A stretch of DNA of 64,000 nt from Panulirus ornatus (GCF_036320965.1 NC_092226.1:20221502-20285501); one strand, 5' to 3'; positions 43,320-57,725 are shown, counted from the stretch's first letter. Numbers and translations are program-made. Notes: generated by a model from the letters alone, not told the origin.

Positions 43320-44075
43320 CTTTGTCGCTGTCTCCCGCGTTTGCGAGGTAGCGCAAGGAAACAGACGAAAGAAATGGCCCAACCCCCCCCCCATACACAT
43401 GTACATACACACGTCCACACACGCAAATATTCATACCTACACAGCTTTCCATGGTTTACCCCAGACGCTTCACATGCCTTGATTCAATCCACTGACAGCA
43501 CGTCAACCCCTGTATACCACATCGCTCCAATTCACTCTATTCCTTGCCCTCCTTTCACCCTCCTGCATGTTCAGGCCCCGATCACACAAAATCCTTTTCA
43601 CTCCATCTTTCCACCTCCAATTTGGTCTCCCTCTTCTCCTCGTTCCCTCCACCTCCGACACATATATCCTCTTGGTCAATCTTTCCTCACTCATTCTCTC
43701 CATGTGCCCAAACCACTTCAAAACACCCTCTTCTGCTCTCTCAACCACGCTCTTTTTATTTCCACACATCTCTCTTACCCTTACGTTACTTACTCGATCA
43801 AACCACCTCACACCACACATTGTCCTCAAACATCTCATTTCCAGCACATCCATCCTCCTACGCACAACTCTATCCATAGCCCACGCCTCGCAACCATACA
43901 ACATTGTTGGAACTACTATTCCTTCAAACATACCCATTTTTGCTTTCCGGGATAATGTTCTCGACTTCCACACATTTTTCAAGGCTCCCAAAATTTTCGC
44001 CCCCTCCCCCACCCTATGATCCACTTCCGCTTCCATGGTTCCATCCGCTGACAGATCCACTCCCAGATATCTAAA
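43281..44075 (-). mobile_element. LINE-A insertion in satellite with 9-bp target duplication
   Basis: Minus-strand, short-UTR copy with 36 bases of poly(T) on the plus strand, terminal hairpin, UTR and the C-terminal region, 5'-truncated in the FRYLG codons at 44,075. ACCCGAGAT flanks it exactly (43,272-43,280 and 44,076-44,084). About 180 codons are open, ending after VVYRG. The long uninterrupted poly(A), perfect duplication and open frame mark it as one of the youngest insertions. Confidence 0.95.
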
Positions 44076-46845
44076 ACCCGAGATATATTCAGTAAATACA
44101 ATGCAAAGGATCAGAAAATATTTTAAAATTGACTTCATTTAACAGCTGAAATGAATGTCATAAAGATGACTAAATGTTATTTTAACCCCAGCTTTGTATT
44201 CAGCATGAAAAATACTTCTTATAATGAGTTTTTGAAGGAAATCTATTTTCTGAGAAAAATACCAAAAATCAAAGGTAATAGTTCAAGAGATTTTTTAGCT
44301 CAAAAACTTTTTGTTTCAAAACTGAAAGATAAGATATTCAAACACTTCTATACTTAAAATAATCATGGAAAACATATCATAATGATCTCAGTTACCGATG
44401 CATACCCAGTAAATACAATGCAAATGAGCAGAAATATTCTAAAAATCTTCATGTAACAGCTTAATTGAGTGTCAATAAGATGACTAGACGTTATTTTAAC
44501 ACCAGATATATATTCAGCATGAAATAATACTTCTTATAACAAGTTTATAAAGGAAAATTATTTATTTCAAAATTGAAACAAGAGATAGCTGAACAATTTT
44601 ATACTTGAAATAATCATGAAAAATATATCATATTGCTCTCAGTTACCCATACATACACAGTAAATACGATGCAAAGGAACAGAAACATTTTAAAATTGAC
44701 TTCATGTAACAGCTTAATTGAACCTCATTAAGAGGACTAGACATTATTCTAACACCAGATTTGTATTCAGCAGGAAAAAATACTTCTTATAATGAGTTAA
44801 TAAAGGAAATCTTTTTCTGAGAAAAATTCCAAAATTTGAAGGTAATAAATCAGGGTATTTTTTTGCACCAAAACTTTTTGTTTCAAAATTGAAAGATGAA
44901 ATATTCAAACACTTCTATTCTTGAAATGATCACTGAAAATATATCATAATGCTCTCATTCACCAATGTCATGAAGATGACTAAATGATATTCTAACACCA
45001 GATTTGTATTTAGCATAAAATATACTTTCCATAATGAATTTTTAAAGGAAATCTATTTTCTGAAAAAAATGCCAAAAATTGAAGATAATACTTCAGGGTA
45101 TTTTCTGGCTCAAAAAAATTTTTCTTTTAATACTGAAAGACAGAATATTCATACACTTCTGTACTTCAAATAATCATAGGAAATATATCAACAATGCTCT
45201 CATTTATCGATATTTACCCAGTAAATACAATGCAAAGGATCAAAATATATTCCAAAATTGACTTCATTTAACAGCTGAAATGAATGTCATAAAGGAGATT
45301 AAACAATGAATTTTCAAAGGAAATCTATTTTCCTGAAAAAATGCCAAAAAATGAAGGTAATACTTCAGGGTATTTTTTGGCCCAAAAAATTATTTTGTTT
45401 CAAAATTAAAAGATGAAATATTCAAACACTTCAATACTTGACATAAATATGGGAAGTATATCATGATGCTCTCACTTACTGATACATACCCAGTTAATAT
45501 GATGCAAAGGAGCAGAAAATATTTTAAAATTGACTTCATTTAACAGCTTCATTGAATGTCATGAGAGACTAAGTAATATTTTAACATCATATTTATATTC
45601 AGCATGAAAAATTAACTTATTATAATGAGTTTTTAAAGGAAATTTACTGTTCTCGTATAAATGCCAAAACCTGAAAGTAATAGATCAGGGTGTTTTTTAG
45701 CTCAAAAACCTTTTGTTTCAAAATTGAAAGAAAAAGTATTCAAACACTTCTATACTTAAAATAATCATGAAAAATATATCGTAATGCTCTTAGTCATCAA
45801 TATGTACACAGTAAATACTATGCAAATTACCAAAAAAAATAAGAAATTGAATCATTTAACAGCGTAATTGAATGTCATGACGATGACTAAATGATATTCT
45901 AACACCAGATTGTATTCGTCGTAAAATATACTTCTCACAATGAATTTTTAAAGGAAATCTATTTTTCTGAAAAATAAATGCCAAAAATTTAATTTTTTGG
46001 CTCAAAAATTTAATAATGAAAGATGAAATAGTCAAGCACTTCTATACTTCAAATAATCATGGAAAATATATCATAAAGCTCTCAGTTACCGATACAAACC
46101 TAGAAAATATGATGCAAAAGAGCAGAAAATATTTCAAAATTAATTTCATTTAACAGCATCATTGAATGTCATAAAGGTGACTAAACAATATTTTAACACA
46201 AAATTTGTATTCAGCATGAAAAATAGTTCTTATAATGAGGTTTTAAAGGAAACATAGTTTTCTGACAAAAATTCCAAAAATCAAAGGTAACAGATCAGGG
46301 TATTTTTTTAGCTCAAAAAACTTCTTGTTTCATAATTTAAAGACAAAATACTCAAACATTTCTAAACTTGAAAAAATAACTGAACATGTTTCATAATCCT
46401 CTCAGTTACTGATTCATACCCAGTAAATACAATGCAAAGCAGCAGAAAATGTCTTAAAACTGACTTCATTTAACAGCTTAAATGAATGTCATAAAGCAGA
46501 CTAAACGATATTTCAACATCATATTTATATTCAACATGAAAAATACCTTTTACAATGAGTTTTTAAAGGAAACCTGTTATTCTGATAAAAATGCCAAAAA
46601 TTGAAGGCAATAGTTCAGGGTATTTTATAGCTCAAGAACCTTTCTGTTTCAAAATTGAAAGAAAAGATATTCAAACACTTTTCTACTTAAAATAATCATG
46701 GACAATATATCATAATCCTCCTAGTCACCACTATGTACCCAGCAAATACTATGTAAATGACCAGAAAATATGTAGAAAAGAATTCATTTGAAAGCTTAAT
46801 TAAATGCTATGAAGACGACTAAACAATATTCTAAGATCATATTTG

Positions 46846-48836
46846 TTTTTTTTTTTTTGCTTTGTCGCTGTCTCCCGCGTTTGCGAGGTAGCGCAAGGAA
46901 ACAGACGAAAGAAATGGCCCAACCCACCCCATACACATGTATATACATACGTCCACACACGCAAATATACATACCTACACAGCTTTCCATGGTTTACCCC
47001 AGACGCTTCACATGCCTTGATTCAATCCACTGACAGCACATCAACCCCGGTATACCACATCGATCCAATTCACTCTAGTCCTTGCCCTCCTTTCACCCTC
47101 CTGCATGTTCAGGCCCCGATCACACAAAATCTTTTTCATTCCATCTTTCCACCTCCAATTTGGTCTCCCACTTCTCCTCGTTCCCTCCACCTCCGACACA
47201 TATATCCTCTTGGTCAATCTTTCCTCACTCATTCTCTCCATGTGCCCAAACCATTTCAAAACACCCTCTTCTGCTCTCTCAACCACGCTCTTTTTATTTC
47301 CACACATCTCTCTTACCCTTACGTTACTTACTCGATCAAACCACCTCACACCACACATTGTCCTCAAACATCTCATTTCCAGCACATCCATCCTCCTGCG
47401 CACAACTCTATCCATAGCCCACGCCTCGCAACCATACAACATTGTTGGAACCACTATTCCTTCAAACATACCCATTTTTGCTTTCCGAGATAATGTTCTC
47501 AACTTCCACACATTCTTCAAGGCTCCCAGAATTTTCGCCCCCTCCCCCACCCTATGATCCACTTCCGCTTCCATGGTTCCATCCGCTGCCAGATCCACTC
47601 CCAGATATCTAAAACACTTTACTTCCTCCAGTTTTTCTCCATTCAAACTTACCTCCCGATTGACTTGACCCTCAACCCTACTGTACCTAATAACCTTGCT
47701 CTTATTCACATTTACTCTTAACTTTCTTCTTTCACACACTTTACCAAACTCAGTCACCAGCTTCTGCAGTTTCTCACATGAATCAGCCACCAGCGCTGTA
47801 TCATCAGCGAACAACAACTGACTCACTTCCCAAGCTCTCTCATCCCCAACAGACTTCATACTTGCCCCTCTTTCCAAAACTCTTGCATTCACCTCCCTAA
47901 CAACCCCATCCATAAACAAATTAAACAACCATGGAGACATCACACACCCCTGCCGCAAACCTACATTCACTGAGAACCGATCACTTTCCTCTCTTCCTAC
48001 ACATACACATGCCTTACATCCTCGATAAAAACTTTTCACTGCTTCTAACAACTTGCCTCCCACACCATATATTCTTAATACCTTCCACAGAGCATTTCTA
48101 TCAGCTCTATCATATGCCTTCTCCAGATCCATAAATGCTACATACAAATCCATTTGCTTTTCTAAGTATTTCTCACATACATTCTTCAAAGCAAACACCT
48201 GATCCACACATCCTCTACCACTTCTGAAACCACACTGCTCTTCCCCAATCTGATGCTCTGTACATGCCTTCACCCTCTCAATCAATACCCTCCCATATAA
48301 TTTACCAGGAATACTCAACAAACTTATACCTCTGTAATTTGAGCACTCACTCTTATCCCCTTTGCCTTTGTACAATGGCACTATGCACGCATTCCGCCAA
48401 TCCTCAGGCACCTCACCATGAGTCATACATACATTAAATAACCTTACCAACCAGTCAACAATACAGTCACCCCCTTTCTTAATAAATTCCACTGCAATGC
48501 CATCCAAACCTGCTGCCTTGCCGGCTTTCATCTTCCGCAAAGCTTTTACTACCTCTTCTCTGTTTACCAAATCATTTTCCCTAACCCTCTCACTTTGCAC
48601 ACCACCTCGACCAAAACACCCTATATCTGCCACTCTGTCATCAGACACATTCAACAAACCTTCAAAATACTCATTCCATCTCCTTCTCACATCACCGCTA
48701 CTTGTTATCACCTCCCCATTTACGCCCTTCACTGAAGTTCCCATTTGCTCCCTTGTCTTACGCACCCTATTTACCTCCTTCCAGAACATCTTTTTATTCT
48801 CCCTAAAATTTACTGATAGTCTCTCACCCCAACTCA
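46846..48836 (-). mobile_element. LINE-A insertion in satellite, best-preserved reverse transcriptase
   Basis: Minus-strand, short-UTR copy with poly(A), terminal hairpin, UTR and the full reverse transcriptase region, 5'-truncated at about 48,836 in the SWGERLSVNF codons. The satellite blocks on the two sides overlap by about 65 bp in monomer phase but differ at several bases. A simple long target duplication is therefore unlikely, and the joint shares only TCATTT with the target. Confidence 0.93.
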
Positions 48837-48837
48837 T
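47041..48837 (-). CDS. LINE-A reverse transcriptase ORF, 598 codons open
   Basis: The longest open LINE-A frame in the window. It contains, from its N-terminal end, FRENKKMFWKEVNRVRKTRE, KAGKAAGLDGIAVEFIKKGG, EDWRNACIVPLYKGKGDK, NYRGISLLSIPGKLYG, EEQCGFRSGRGCVDQVFALK, FMDLEKAYDRADRNALWKVL (motif A Asp), VGLRQGCVMSPWLFNLFMDG (motif B), LLFADDTALVADSCEK (motif C, catalytic FADD) and LRVNVNKSKVI (motif D). The thumb and C-terminal domain end with RSGRPNWRWKDGMKKIL and VVYRG-stop. All reverse transcriptase motifs are intact. The endonuclease is missing by 5' truncation, so it is not an autonomous element. The apparent start is only the first in-frame Met after the insertion boundary. Function: copying LINE RNA into DNA at the nicked target. 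Confidence 0.88.
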   Translation of the reverse strand: MSWGERLSVNFRENKKMFWKEVNRVRKTREQMGTSVKGVNGEVITSSGDVRRRWNEYFEGLLNVSDDRVADIGCFGRGGVQSERVRENDLVNREEVVKALRKMKAGKAAGLDGIAVEFIKKGGDCIVDWLVRLFNVCMTHGEVPEDWRNACIVPLYKGKGDKSECSNYRGISLLSIPGKLYGRVLIERVKACTEHQIGEEQCGFRSGRGCVDQVFALKNVCEKYLEKQMDLYVAFMDLEKAYDRADRNALWKVLRIYGVGGKLLEAVKSFYRGCKACVCVGREESDRFSVNVGLRQGCVMSPWLFNLFMDGVVREVNARVLERGASMKSVGDERAWEVSQLLFADDTALVADSCEKLQKLVTEFGKVCERRKLRVNVNKSKVIRYSRVEGQVNREVSLNGEKLEEVKCFRYLGVDLAADGTMEAEVDHRVGEGAKILGALKNVWKLRTLSRKAKMGMFEGIVVPTMLYGCEAWAMDRVVRRRMDVLEMRCLRTMCGVRWFDRVSNVRVREMCGNKKSVVERAEEGVLKWFGHMERMSEERLTKRIYVSEVEGTRRSGRPNWRWKDGMKKILCDRGLNMQEGERRARTRVNWIDVVYRG

Positions 48838-48840
48838 TTA

Positions 48841-51800
48841 ACAGCTTAAGTGAATGTCATGAAGACGACTGAACGATATTCTAACACCAAATTTATATTC
48901 AGCATATAAAATACTTCTCATAATGATTGTTTAAAGGAAATCTATTTTTCTGAAAATAATGCCAAAAATTGAAGGTAATACTTCAGGGTATTTTTTGGCT
49001 CAAAAAATTTTTTGTTTCAAAATTAAAAGATAAAATATTCAAACACTTCTATACTTGAAATAATCATGGGAAATATATCACAATGCACTCAGTTACTGAT
49101 ACATACCCAGTAAATGTGAAGGAAAGGAGCAAAAATTATTTTAAGATGGCCTTCATTTAACAGCTTCATTGAATATGATAAGAGAGACTAAACAATATTT
49201 TAACACCATATTTGTATTCAGCATGATAAATACCTCTTATAATGAGTTCTTAAAGCAAATCTGTTATAATCATATAAATGCTAAAAGCTGGAGGTAATAG
49301 TTCAAGGTATTTTTTACCTCAAAAACCTTTTTGTTTCAAAATTCAAAGAAAAAGTATTCAAACACTTCTGTACTTAAAATAATCATGAAAAATATATCAT
49401 AATGCTCTTAGTCACCAATATGTACCCAATAAATACTATGCAAATTACCAAAATGTATATGAAAATGAATCATCAAACAGCTTAATTGAACGTCATGAAG
49501 ACGACTAAATGATATTCTAACACTAGATTTGTATTCAGCATAAAATATACTTCTTATACTGAATTTTTAAAGGAAATCTATTTTCCTGAAAAAATGCCAA
49601 AAATTGAAGTCAATACTTTGGGGAATACTTTTGGCTCGAAAACATTTTTCTTTTAAAATTGAAAGATAAAATATTCAAGCACTTCTATGATTAAAATAAT
49701 CATGGAAAATATATCATAAAGATCTCAGTTACTGATACAAACCTAGAAAATATGATGCAAAGGAGCACAAAATATATCAAAATTTACTTCATTTAACATC
49801 TTCATTGAATGTCATAGAAGTGACTAAACAATAACTTAACACCACATTTGTATACATCATAAAGAATACTTCTTATAATGAGTTTCTAAAGGAAATCTAT
49901 TTTTCTGATAAAAATGCCAAAAATCAAATGTAACAGCTCAAGGTAACTTTCAGCTGAAATAAACATCTTATAATTTAAAGACAACATATTCAAATATTTC
50001 TATTCTTGAAAAAATCATTGAAATGTATCATAATCCTCTCTCTCTTACTGATTCATACCCAGTAAACACAATGCAAAGGAGCAGAAAATATTTATAAATT
50101 AACTTCATTTGACAGCTTAAATGAATATAATAAAGCAGGCCAAATGATATTTTAACATCATATTTACATTCAGCATGAAAAAATACCTCTTATAATGAGC
50201 TTTGAAGGGAAACCTGTTATTCTGATAAAATTCTAAAAATTGAAGTCAATAGTTCAGGGTATTTCATGGCTCAAAAACCTTTTTGTTTCAAAATTGAAAG
50301 AAAAGATATTCAAACACTTCTATACATAAAAGAATCATGGATAATATAACACTCTTAGTGACCAAAATGTACCCAGTAAATACTATGTAAATGACAAGAA
50401 AATATGTAAACGTGAATTCATTTAAAAGCTTAATCAATTTACATGAAGGCGACTAAACAATATTCTAACAGCAGATTTGTATTCAGCATAAAATATACTT
50501 CTCATGAAACAATGGGAAATATGTAACAATGCTCTCAGTTACTGATGCCTCCCGAGTAAATTTCATGCAAAGGAGCAAAAAAACATTTTAAAACTGACTT
50601 CATTTAATAGCTTAAATGAATGTCATAAATGAGACTAAATGATATTTCAATATCATATTTGTATTTAGCTTGAAAAATACCTCTTATGATGAGATTTAAC
50701 AGGAAACCTGTTATTCTGATAAAAATGCCAAAAATTGAAGGTAATAAATAGTTCAGGGTATTTTTTTGCTGAAAAACCTTTGTTTCAAAATTGAAAGAAA
50801 AGATATTAAAACATTTCTATACTTAAAATAATCATGGATAATACATCATAATGCTCTTACTCACCAATATGTACCCAGTAAATACTATGCAAATGACAAG
50901 AAAATATAAAAAAGTGAATTTATTTAACAGCTTAATTGAATGTCATGAAGATGACTAAACGATATTCTAACACCAGATTTGTATTCAGCATGAAATATAC
51001 TTCTCATAATAAATTTTTAAAGGAAATCTATTTTCTAAAAAAAATGCCAAAAATTGAAGGTAATACTGTAGGGTATTTTTTGGCTCAAAAAAATGCTTTC
51101 TTTTAATAATGAAAGATAAAATATTCAAACACTTCTATACTTGAACTAAACATGGGAAACATATCACAATGCTCACAGTTACCGATACATACCCATTAAA
51201 TATGATGCAAAGGAGCAGAAAATATTTTCAAATGGACTTCATTTAACAGCTTCACTGAATGTCATAAGGTAGACTAAATATTTTAACACCATATTTGTTA
51301 TCAGCATGAAAAATACCTCTTATAATGAGGTTTTAAAGGAAATCTATTATTTTCATATAAATGCCAAAAACTCAAGGTAGTAGTTCAAGGTATTTTTTAG
51401 CTCAAAAACCTTTTTGTTTCAAAATTGAAAGAAAAAGTAATCAAACACTTCTATACTTAATCATGAAAAATATATCATAATGCTATTAGTCATCAATATG
51501 TACCCAGTAAATACTATGTAAATGACCAAACATTATACGAAATTGCATCATTTAACAGCGTGATTGAATGTCATGAAGACAACTAAATGATATTCCTACA
51601 CCAGATTTGTGTTTAGCATAGAATATACTTCCCATAATGAATTTTTAAAGAAAATCTATTCTAAAAAAATGCCAAAAATTGAAGGTAATGCTTTAGGGAA
51701 TCTTTTTACTGAAAAACATTTGTAATATTGAAAGACAAAATATTCAAACACTTCTATACTTAAATAATCATAGAAAATATATCATAAAGCTCTCAGTTAC

Positions 51801-54800
51801 CGATACAAACCTAGAAAATACGATGGAAAGGAGCAGAAAATATTTCAAAATTTACTTCATTTAACAGCTTCATTGAATGTCATAAAAGTGACTAAACAAT
51901 ATTTTAACACCACAATTGTATTCAGCATGAAAAATACTTCTTATAATGAGATTTTAAAGGCAATCTATTTTTGTGACAAAAATGCCAAAAATTGAAGGTA
52001 ATAGTTCAGGGTATTTTTTTGCTGAAAAAACTTTTTGTTTCAAAACCAACAGAAAAGATATTCAAACACTTCTATACAGAAAAATAATCATGGAAAATAT
52101 ATCATAATGCTTTTAGTCACCAATATGTACACAGTAAATACTGTGGAAATGACGAGAAAATATATAAAAGTGAATTCATTTAACAGCTTAACTGAATGTC
52201 ATGAAGACTACTAAATGATATTCTAACACCAAATTTATATTCAGCATATAAAATACTTCTCACAATGATTGTTTAAATCTATTTTTCTGACAATAATGCC
52301 AAAAATTGAAGGTAATACTTCAGGGTATTTTTTGGCTCAAAAAATTTTTTGTTTCAAAAGTAAAAGATAAAATATTCAAACACTTCTATACTTGAAATAA
52401 TCATGGGAAATATATCACAATGCACTCAGTTACCGATATATACCCAGTAAATCTGAAGGAAAGGAGCAAAAATTATTTAAAGATGGACTTCATTTAACGG
52501 ATTCATTGAATGTGATAAGAGAGACTAAACAATATTTTAACACCATATTTGTATTCAGCATGATAAATACCTCTTATAATGAGTTCTTAAAGCAAATCTG
52601 TTATAATCATATATATGCTAAAAACTGAAGGTAATAGTTCAGGGTATTTTTTACCTCAAAAACCTTTTAGTTTCAAAATTGAAAGAAAAAGTATTTAAAC
52701 ACTTCTGTACTTAAAATAATCATGAAAAATATATCATAATGCTCTTAGTCACCAATATGTACCCAATAAATACTATGCAAATTACCAAAATGTATATGAA
52801 AATGAATCATCTAACAACTTAATTGAATGTCATGAAGACGACTAAATGATATTCTAACACCAGATTTGTATTCAGCATAAAATATACTTCTCATAATGAA
52901 TTTTTAAAGGAAATCTATTTTCCTGAAAAAAATGCCAAAAATTGAAGTCAATACTTCGGGGAATACTTTTGGCTTGAAAACATTTTTCTTTTAATATTGA
53001 AAGATAAAATATTCAAGCACTTCTATGATTGAAATAATCATGGAAAATATATCATAAAGATCTCAGTTACCGATACAAACCTAGAAAATATGATGCAAAG
53101 GAGCACAAAATATTTCAAAATTTACTTCATTTAACATCTTCATTGAATGTCATAAAAGTGACTAAACAATAACTTAACACCACATTTGTATACATCATAA
53201 AGAATACTTCTTATAATGAGTTTCTAAAGGAAATCTATTTTTCTGATAAAAATGCCAAAAATCAAAGGTAACAGCTCAAGGTATTTTTTAGCTGAAATAA
53301 ACATCTTATAATTTAAAGACATATTCAAATATTTCTATACTTGAAAAAATCATTGAAATGTATCATAATCCTCTCTATTACTGATTCATACCCAGTAAAT
53401 ACAATGCAAAGGAGCAGAAAATATTGATAAATTAACTTCATTTGACAGCTTAAATGAATATAATAAAGCAGGCCAAATGATATTTTAACATCATATTTAT
53501 ATTCAGCATGAAAAAATACCTCTTATAATGAGCTTTGAAGGGAAACCTGTTATTCTGATAAAATTCTAAAAATTGAAGTCAATAGTTCAGAGTATTTCAT
53601 GGCTCAAAAACCTTTTTGTTTCAAAATTGAAAGAATAGATATTCAGACACTTCTATGCATAAAAGAATCATGGATAATATATCATAATACTCTTAGTGAC
53701 CAAAATGTACCCAGTAAATACTATGTAAATGACAAGAAAATATATAAATTTTAATTCATCTAAAAGCTTAATCAATTTACATGAAGGGGAATAAACAATA
53801 TTATAACAGCAGATTTGTATTCAGCATAAAATATACTTCTCATGAAATAATGGGAAATATGTAACAATGCTCTCATTTACCGATACATCCCCAGTAAATT
53901 TCATGCAAAGGAGCAAAAAAACATTTTAAAACTGACTTCATTTAATAGCTTAAATGAATGTCATAAATGAGACTAAATGATATTTCAATATCATATTTGT
54001 ATTTAGCTTGAAAAATACCTCTTATGATGAGATTTAACAGGAAACCTGTTATTCTGATAAAAATGCCAAAAATTGAAGGTAATAAATAGTTCAGGGTATT
54101 TTTTTGCTGAAAAACCTTTGTTTCAAAATTGAAAGAAAAGATATTAAAATATTTCTATACTTAAAATAATCATGGAAAATACATCATAATGCTCTTACTC
54201 ACCAATATGTACCCAGTAAATACTATGCAAATGACAAGAAAATATAAAAAAGTGAATTTATTTAACAGCTTAATTGAATGTCACGAAGGTGACCAAACGA
54301 TATTCTAACACCAGATTTGTATTCAGCATGAAATATACTTCTCATAATAAATTTCTAAAGGAAATCTATTTTCCAAAAAAAATGCCAAAAATTGAAGGTA
54401 ATACTTTAGGGTATTTTTTGGCTCAAAAAAATGTTTTCTTTTAATAATGAAAGATAAAATATTCAAACACTTCTATACTTCAAATAATCATGGGAAATAT
54501 ATCACAATGCTCTCAGTTATAGATAATTACCCAGTAAATACAATGCAAAGGAGCAAAAAATATTTAAAAATTGACTTCATTTAACAGCTTAAATGAATGT
54601 CATAAAGGAGACTATACAACATTTTAACATCATACATGTATTCAGCATGAACAATACCTCTCATAATGAGTTTTGAAAGGAAACCTGTTATTCTGATAAA
54701 AAAGCCAAAAATTGAAGGTAATAGTTCAGATCTTTTTGCTGAAAAACCTTTGTTTCCAAATTGAAAGAAAAGATATCAAATCACTTCTATACTTAAAATA

Positions 54801-55688
54801 ATCATGGAAAATATATCATAATGCTCTTACTCACCAATTTGTACCAAGAAAATACTATGCAAATGAAGAGAAAATATGTAAAAACGAATTCATTTAACAG
54901 CATAATCGAATGTCATGAAGACGACTAAACGATATTCTAACACTAGATTTGTATTCAGCATAAAATATACTTCTCATAATGAATTTTCAAAGGAAATCTA
55001 TTTTTCTGAAAAATATGCCACAAAATAATTTTTTGCTTTAAAATTAAAAGATAAAATATTCAAACACCTCTATACTTGAAATAAACATGGGAAATATATC
55101 ACAATGCTCACAGTTACTGATACATACCCATTAAATATGATGCAAAGGAGCAGAAAATATTTTCAAATGGACTTCATTTAACAGCTTCATTGAATGTGAT
55201 GAGGTAGACTAAATATTTTAACACCATATTTGTTATCAGCATGAAAAATACCTCTTATAATGAGTTTTTAAAGGAAATCTACTATTTTCATATAAATGTC
55301 AAAAACCGAAGATAATAGTTCAGGGTATTTTTTAGCTCAAAAACCTTTTTGTTTCAAAATTGAAAGAAAAAGTAATCAAACACTTCTATACTTAATCATG
55401 AAAAATATATCATAATGCTCTTAATCACCAATATGTACCCAGTAAATACTATGTAAATGACCAAACATTATACGAAATTGCATCATTCAACAGCGTGATT
55501 GAATGTCATGAAGACAACTAAATGATATTCCAGCACCAGATTTGTGTTTAGCACAGAATATACTTCCCATAATGAATTTTTAAAGAAAATCTATTCTTCT
55601 GAAAAAATGCCAAAAATTGAAGGTAATGCTTTAGGGAATCTTTTTACTGAAAAACATTTGTAATATTGAAAGACAAAATATTCAAACA
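48841..55688. repeat. Higher-order satellite repeat, ~3.34-kb period
   Basis: Distinctive monomer variants recur in the same order at a constant offset: 48,841 and 52,183 (AACACCAAATTTATATTCAG), 49,111 and 52,446 (AGTAAATSTGAAGGAAAGG), 49,880 and 53,218 (GAGTTTCTAAAGGAAATC), and 50,700 and 54,039 (CAGGAAACCTGTTATTC). Offsets are 3,335-3,342 bp, about 11 monomers. Further right the offset grows to about 3,930 bp, so roughly two extra monomers lie in the second copy near 54.4-55.1 kb. Confidence 0.85.
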
Positions 55689-55695
55689 CTTCTAT

Positions 55696-56466
55696 GTTTT
55701 AGATATCTGGGAGTGGATCTGGCAGCGGATGGAACCATGGAAGCGAAAGTGGATCATAGGGTGGGGGAGGGGGCGAAAATCCTGGGGGCCTTGAAGAATG
55801 TGTGGAAGTCGAGAACATTATCTCGGAAAGCAAAAATGGGTATGTTTGAAGGAATAGTGGTTCCAACAATGTTGTATGGTTGCGAGGCGTGGGCTATGGA
55901 TAGAGTTGTGCGTAGGAGGATGGATGTGCTGGAAATGAGATGTTTGAGGACAATGTGTGGTGTGAGGTGGTTTGATCGAGTGAGTAACATAAGGGTGAGA
56001 GATGTGTGGAAATAAAAAGAGCGTGGTTGAGAGAGCAGAAGAGGGTGTTTTGAAGTGGTTTGGGCACATGGAGAGGATGAGTGAGGAAAGATTGACCAAG
56101 AGGATATATGTGTCGGAGGTGGAGGGAACAAGGAGAAGAGGGAGACCAAATTGGAGGTGGAAAGATGGAGTGATAATGATTTTGTGTGATCGGGGCCTGA
56201 GCATGCAGGAGGGTGAAAGGAGGGCAAGGAATAGAGTGAATTGGAGCGATGTGGTATACTGGGGTTGACGTGCTGTCAGTGGATTGAAGCAGGGCATGTG
56301 AAGCGTCTGGGGTAAACCATGGAAAGCTGTGTAGGTATGTATATTTGCGTGTGTTGACGTATGTATATACATGTGTATGGGGGAGTTGGGCCATTTCTTT
56401 CGTCTGTTTCCTTGCGCTACCTCGCAAACGCGGGAGACAGCGACAGAGTATAATAAAAAAAAAAAA
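55696..56466 (+). mobile_element. LINE-A insertion in satellite with 6-bp target duplication
   Basis: Plus-strand, short-UTR copy that starts at GTTTTAGATATCTGG (FRYLG codons), runs through the C-terminal region with one frame break near 56,010, then UTR, terminal hairpin and a TAATAAAAAAAAAAAA tail. TTCTAT repeats at 55,690-55,695 and 56,467-56,472. The uninterrupted satellite site can be read at about 51,750-51,770. Its 5' truncation point is close to that of the copy ending at 44,075. Confidence 0.93.
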
Positions 56467-57725
56467 TTCTATACTTAAATAATCATAGAAAATATATCAT
56501 AAATACGATATCGAAAATACGATGGAAAGGAGCAGAAAATATTTCAAAATTTACTTCATTTAACAGCTTCAATGAATGTCATAAAAGTGACTAAACAATA
56601 TTTTAACACCACAATTGTATTCAGCATGAATAATACTTCTTATAATAAGTTTTTAAAGGCAATCTATTTTTGTGACAAAAATGCCAAAAATCAAAGGTAA
56701 GAGTTCAAGGTATTCTTTAGCTCAAAAAATTTCTTGTTTCATAATTTAAAGACAACATATTCAAACATTTCTATACTTGAAAAAATCATTGAACATGTAT
56801 CATAATCCTCTCTATTACTGATTCATACCAAGTAAATACAATGCAAAGGATCAGAAAATATTTATGAATTGACTTCATTTAACAGCTTAATTGATTGTCA
56901 TAAAGTCAAATAAACGATATTTTGACAGCATATTTGTATTCAGCATGAAAAATACTTCTTATAATGAGTTCTTAAAGGAAATCTATTATTCTGAAAAAAA
57001 TGCCAAAAATTGAAGGTAATAGTTCTGGGTATTTTTGGCACAAAAACATTTTGTTTCAAAATTGAAAGATGAGATATTGAAACACTTCTATAATTGAAAT
57101 AATCATGAAAAATATATCATAATGCCATCACATACCAATACATACTCAGTAAATACGATGCAAAGTAACATAAATTTTAGAAATGACTTAGTTCAACAGT
57201 TTAATTGAGTTTCATTTAAAGGACGAAATGTATTTCATTTTGTATTCAGAAAGAAAAACACTTATTATAATACCTCTTATTGAAAGATAAAATATTCAAA
57301 CACTTCTACCCTTGAAATAATCACGGAAATATATAACAACGCTCTCAGTTACTGATACATACCCAGGAAATACAATGCAAAGGAGCAGAAAATATTTTAA
57401 AATTGACTTCACTCAACAGCTTAAATAAATGTCATAAAGGAGACTAAACGATATTTTAACACCAGATTTGTATTCAGTGTAGAATATACTTCTCACAACG
57501 AATTTTTAGATTAAATCTATGGTACTGAAAAAAAATTTAAAATTTGAAGGTAATTCTTCAGGGAATTTTTTGGTTCAAAAAACTTTTTGTTTCAAAATTG
57601 AAACATAAAATATTCAAACACTTCTATACTTCAAATAATCATGGGAAATATATTACAATGCTCAGAGTTACTGATACTTACCAAGTAAATACAATGCAAA
57701 GGAAAAAATATCTTAAAATTATTTA

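Noticed and set aside
43544..43879. A ~111-codon plus-strand frame ([14 protein letters not shown]...) that recurs in many LINE-A copies (also 2,018, 24,452, 47,082, 58,221).
   Set aside because: It is exactly antisense to the conserved LINE-A C-terminal coding region, and its openness follows from the codon use of the sense frame. No independent start context or domain was seen.
46785..48905. A 65-bp target duplication around the LINE-A at 46,846.
   Set aside because: The flanks overlap in satellite phase by about 65 bp but differ at several positions, so they look like two different monomers, not one duplicated target.
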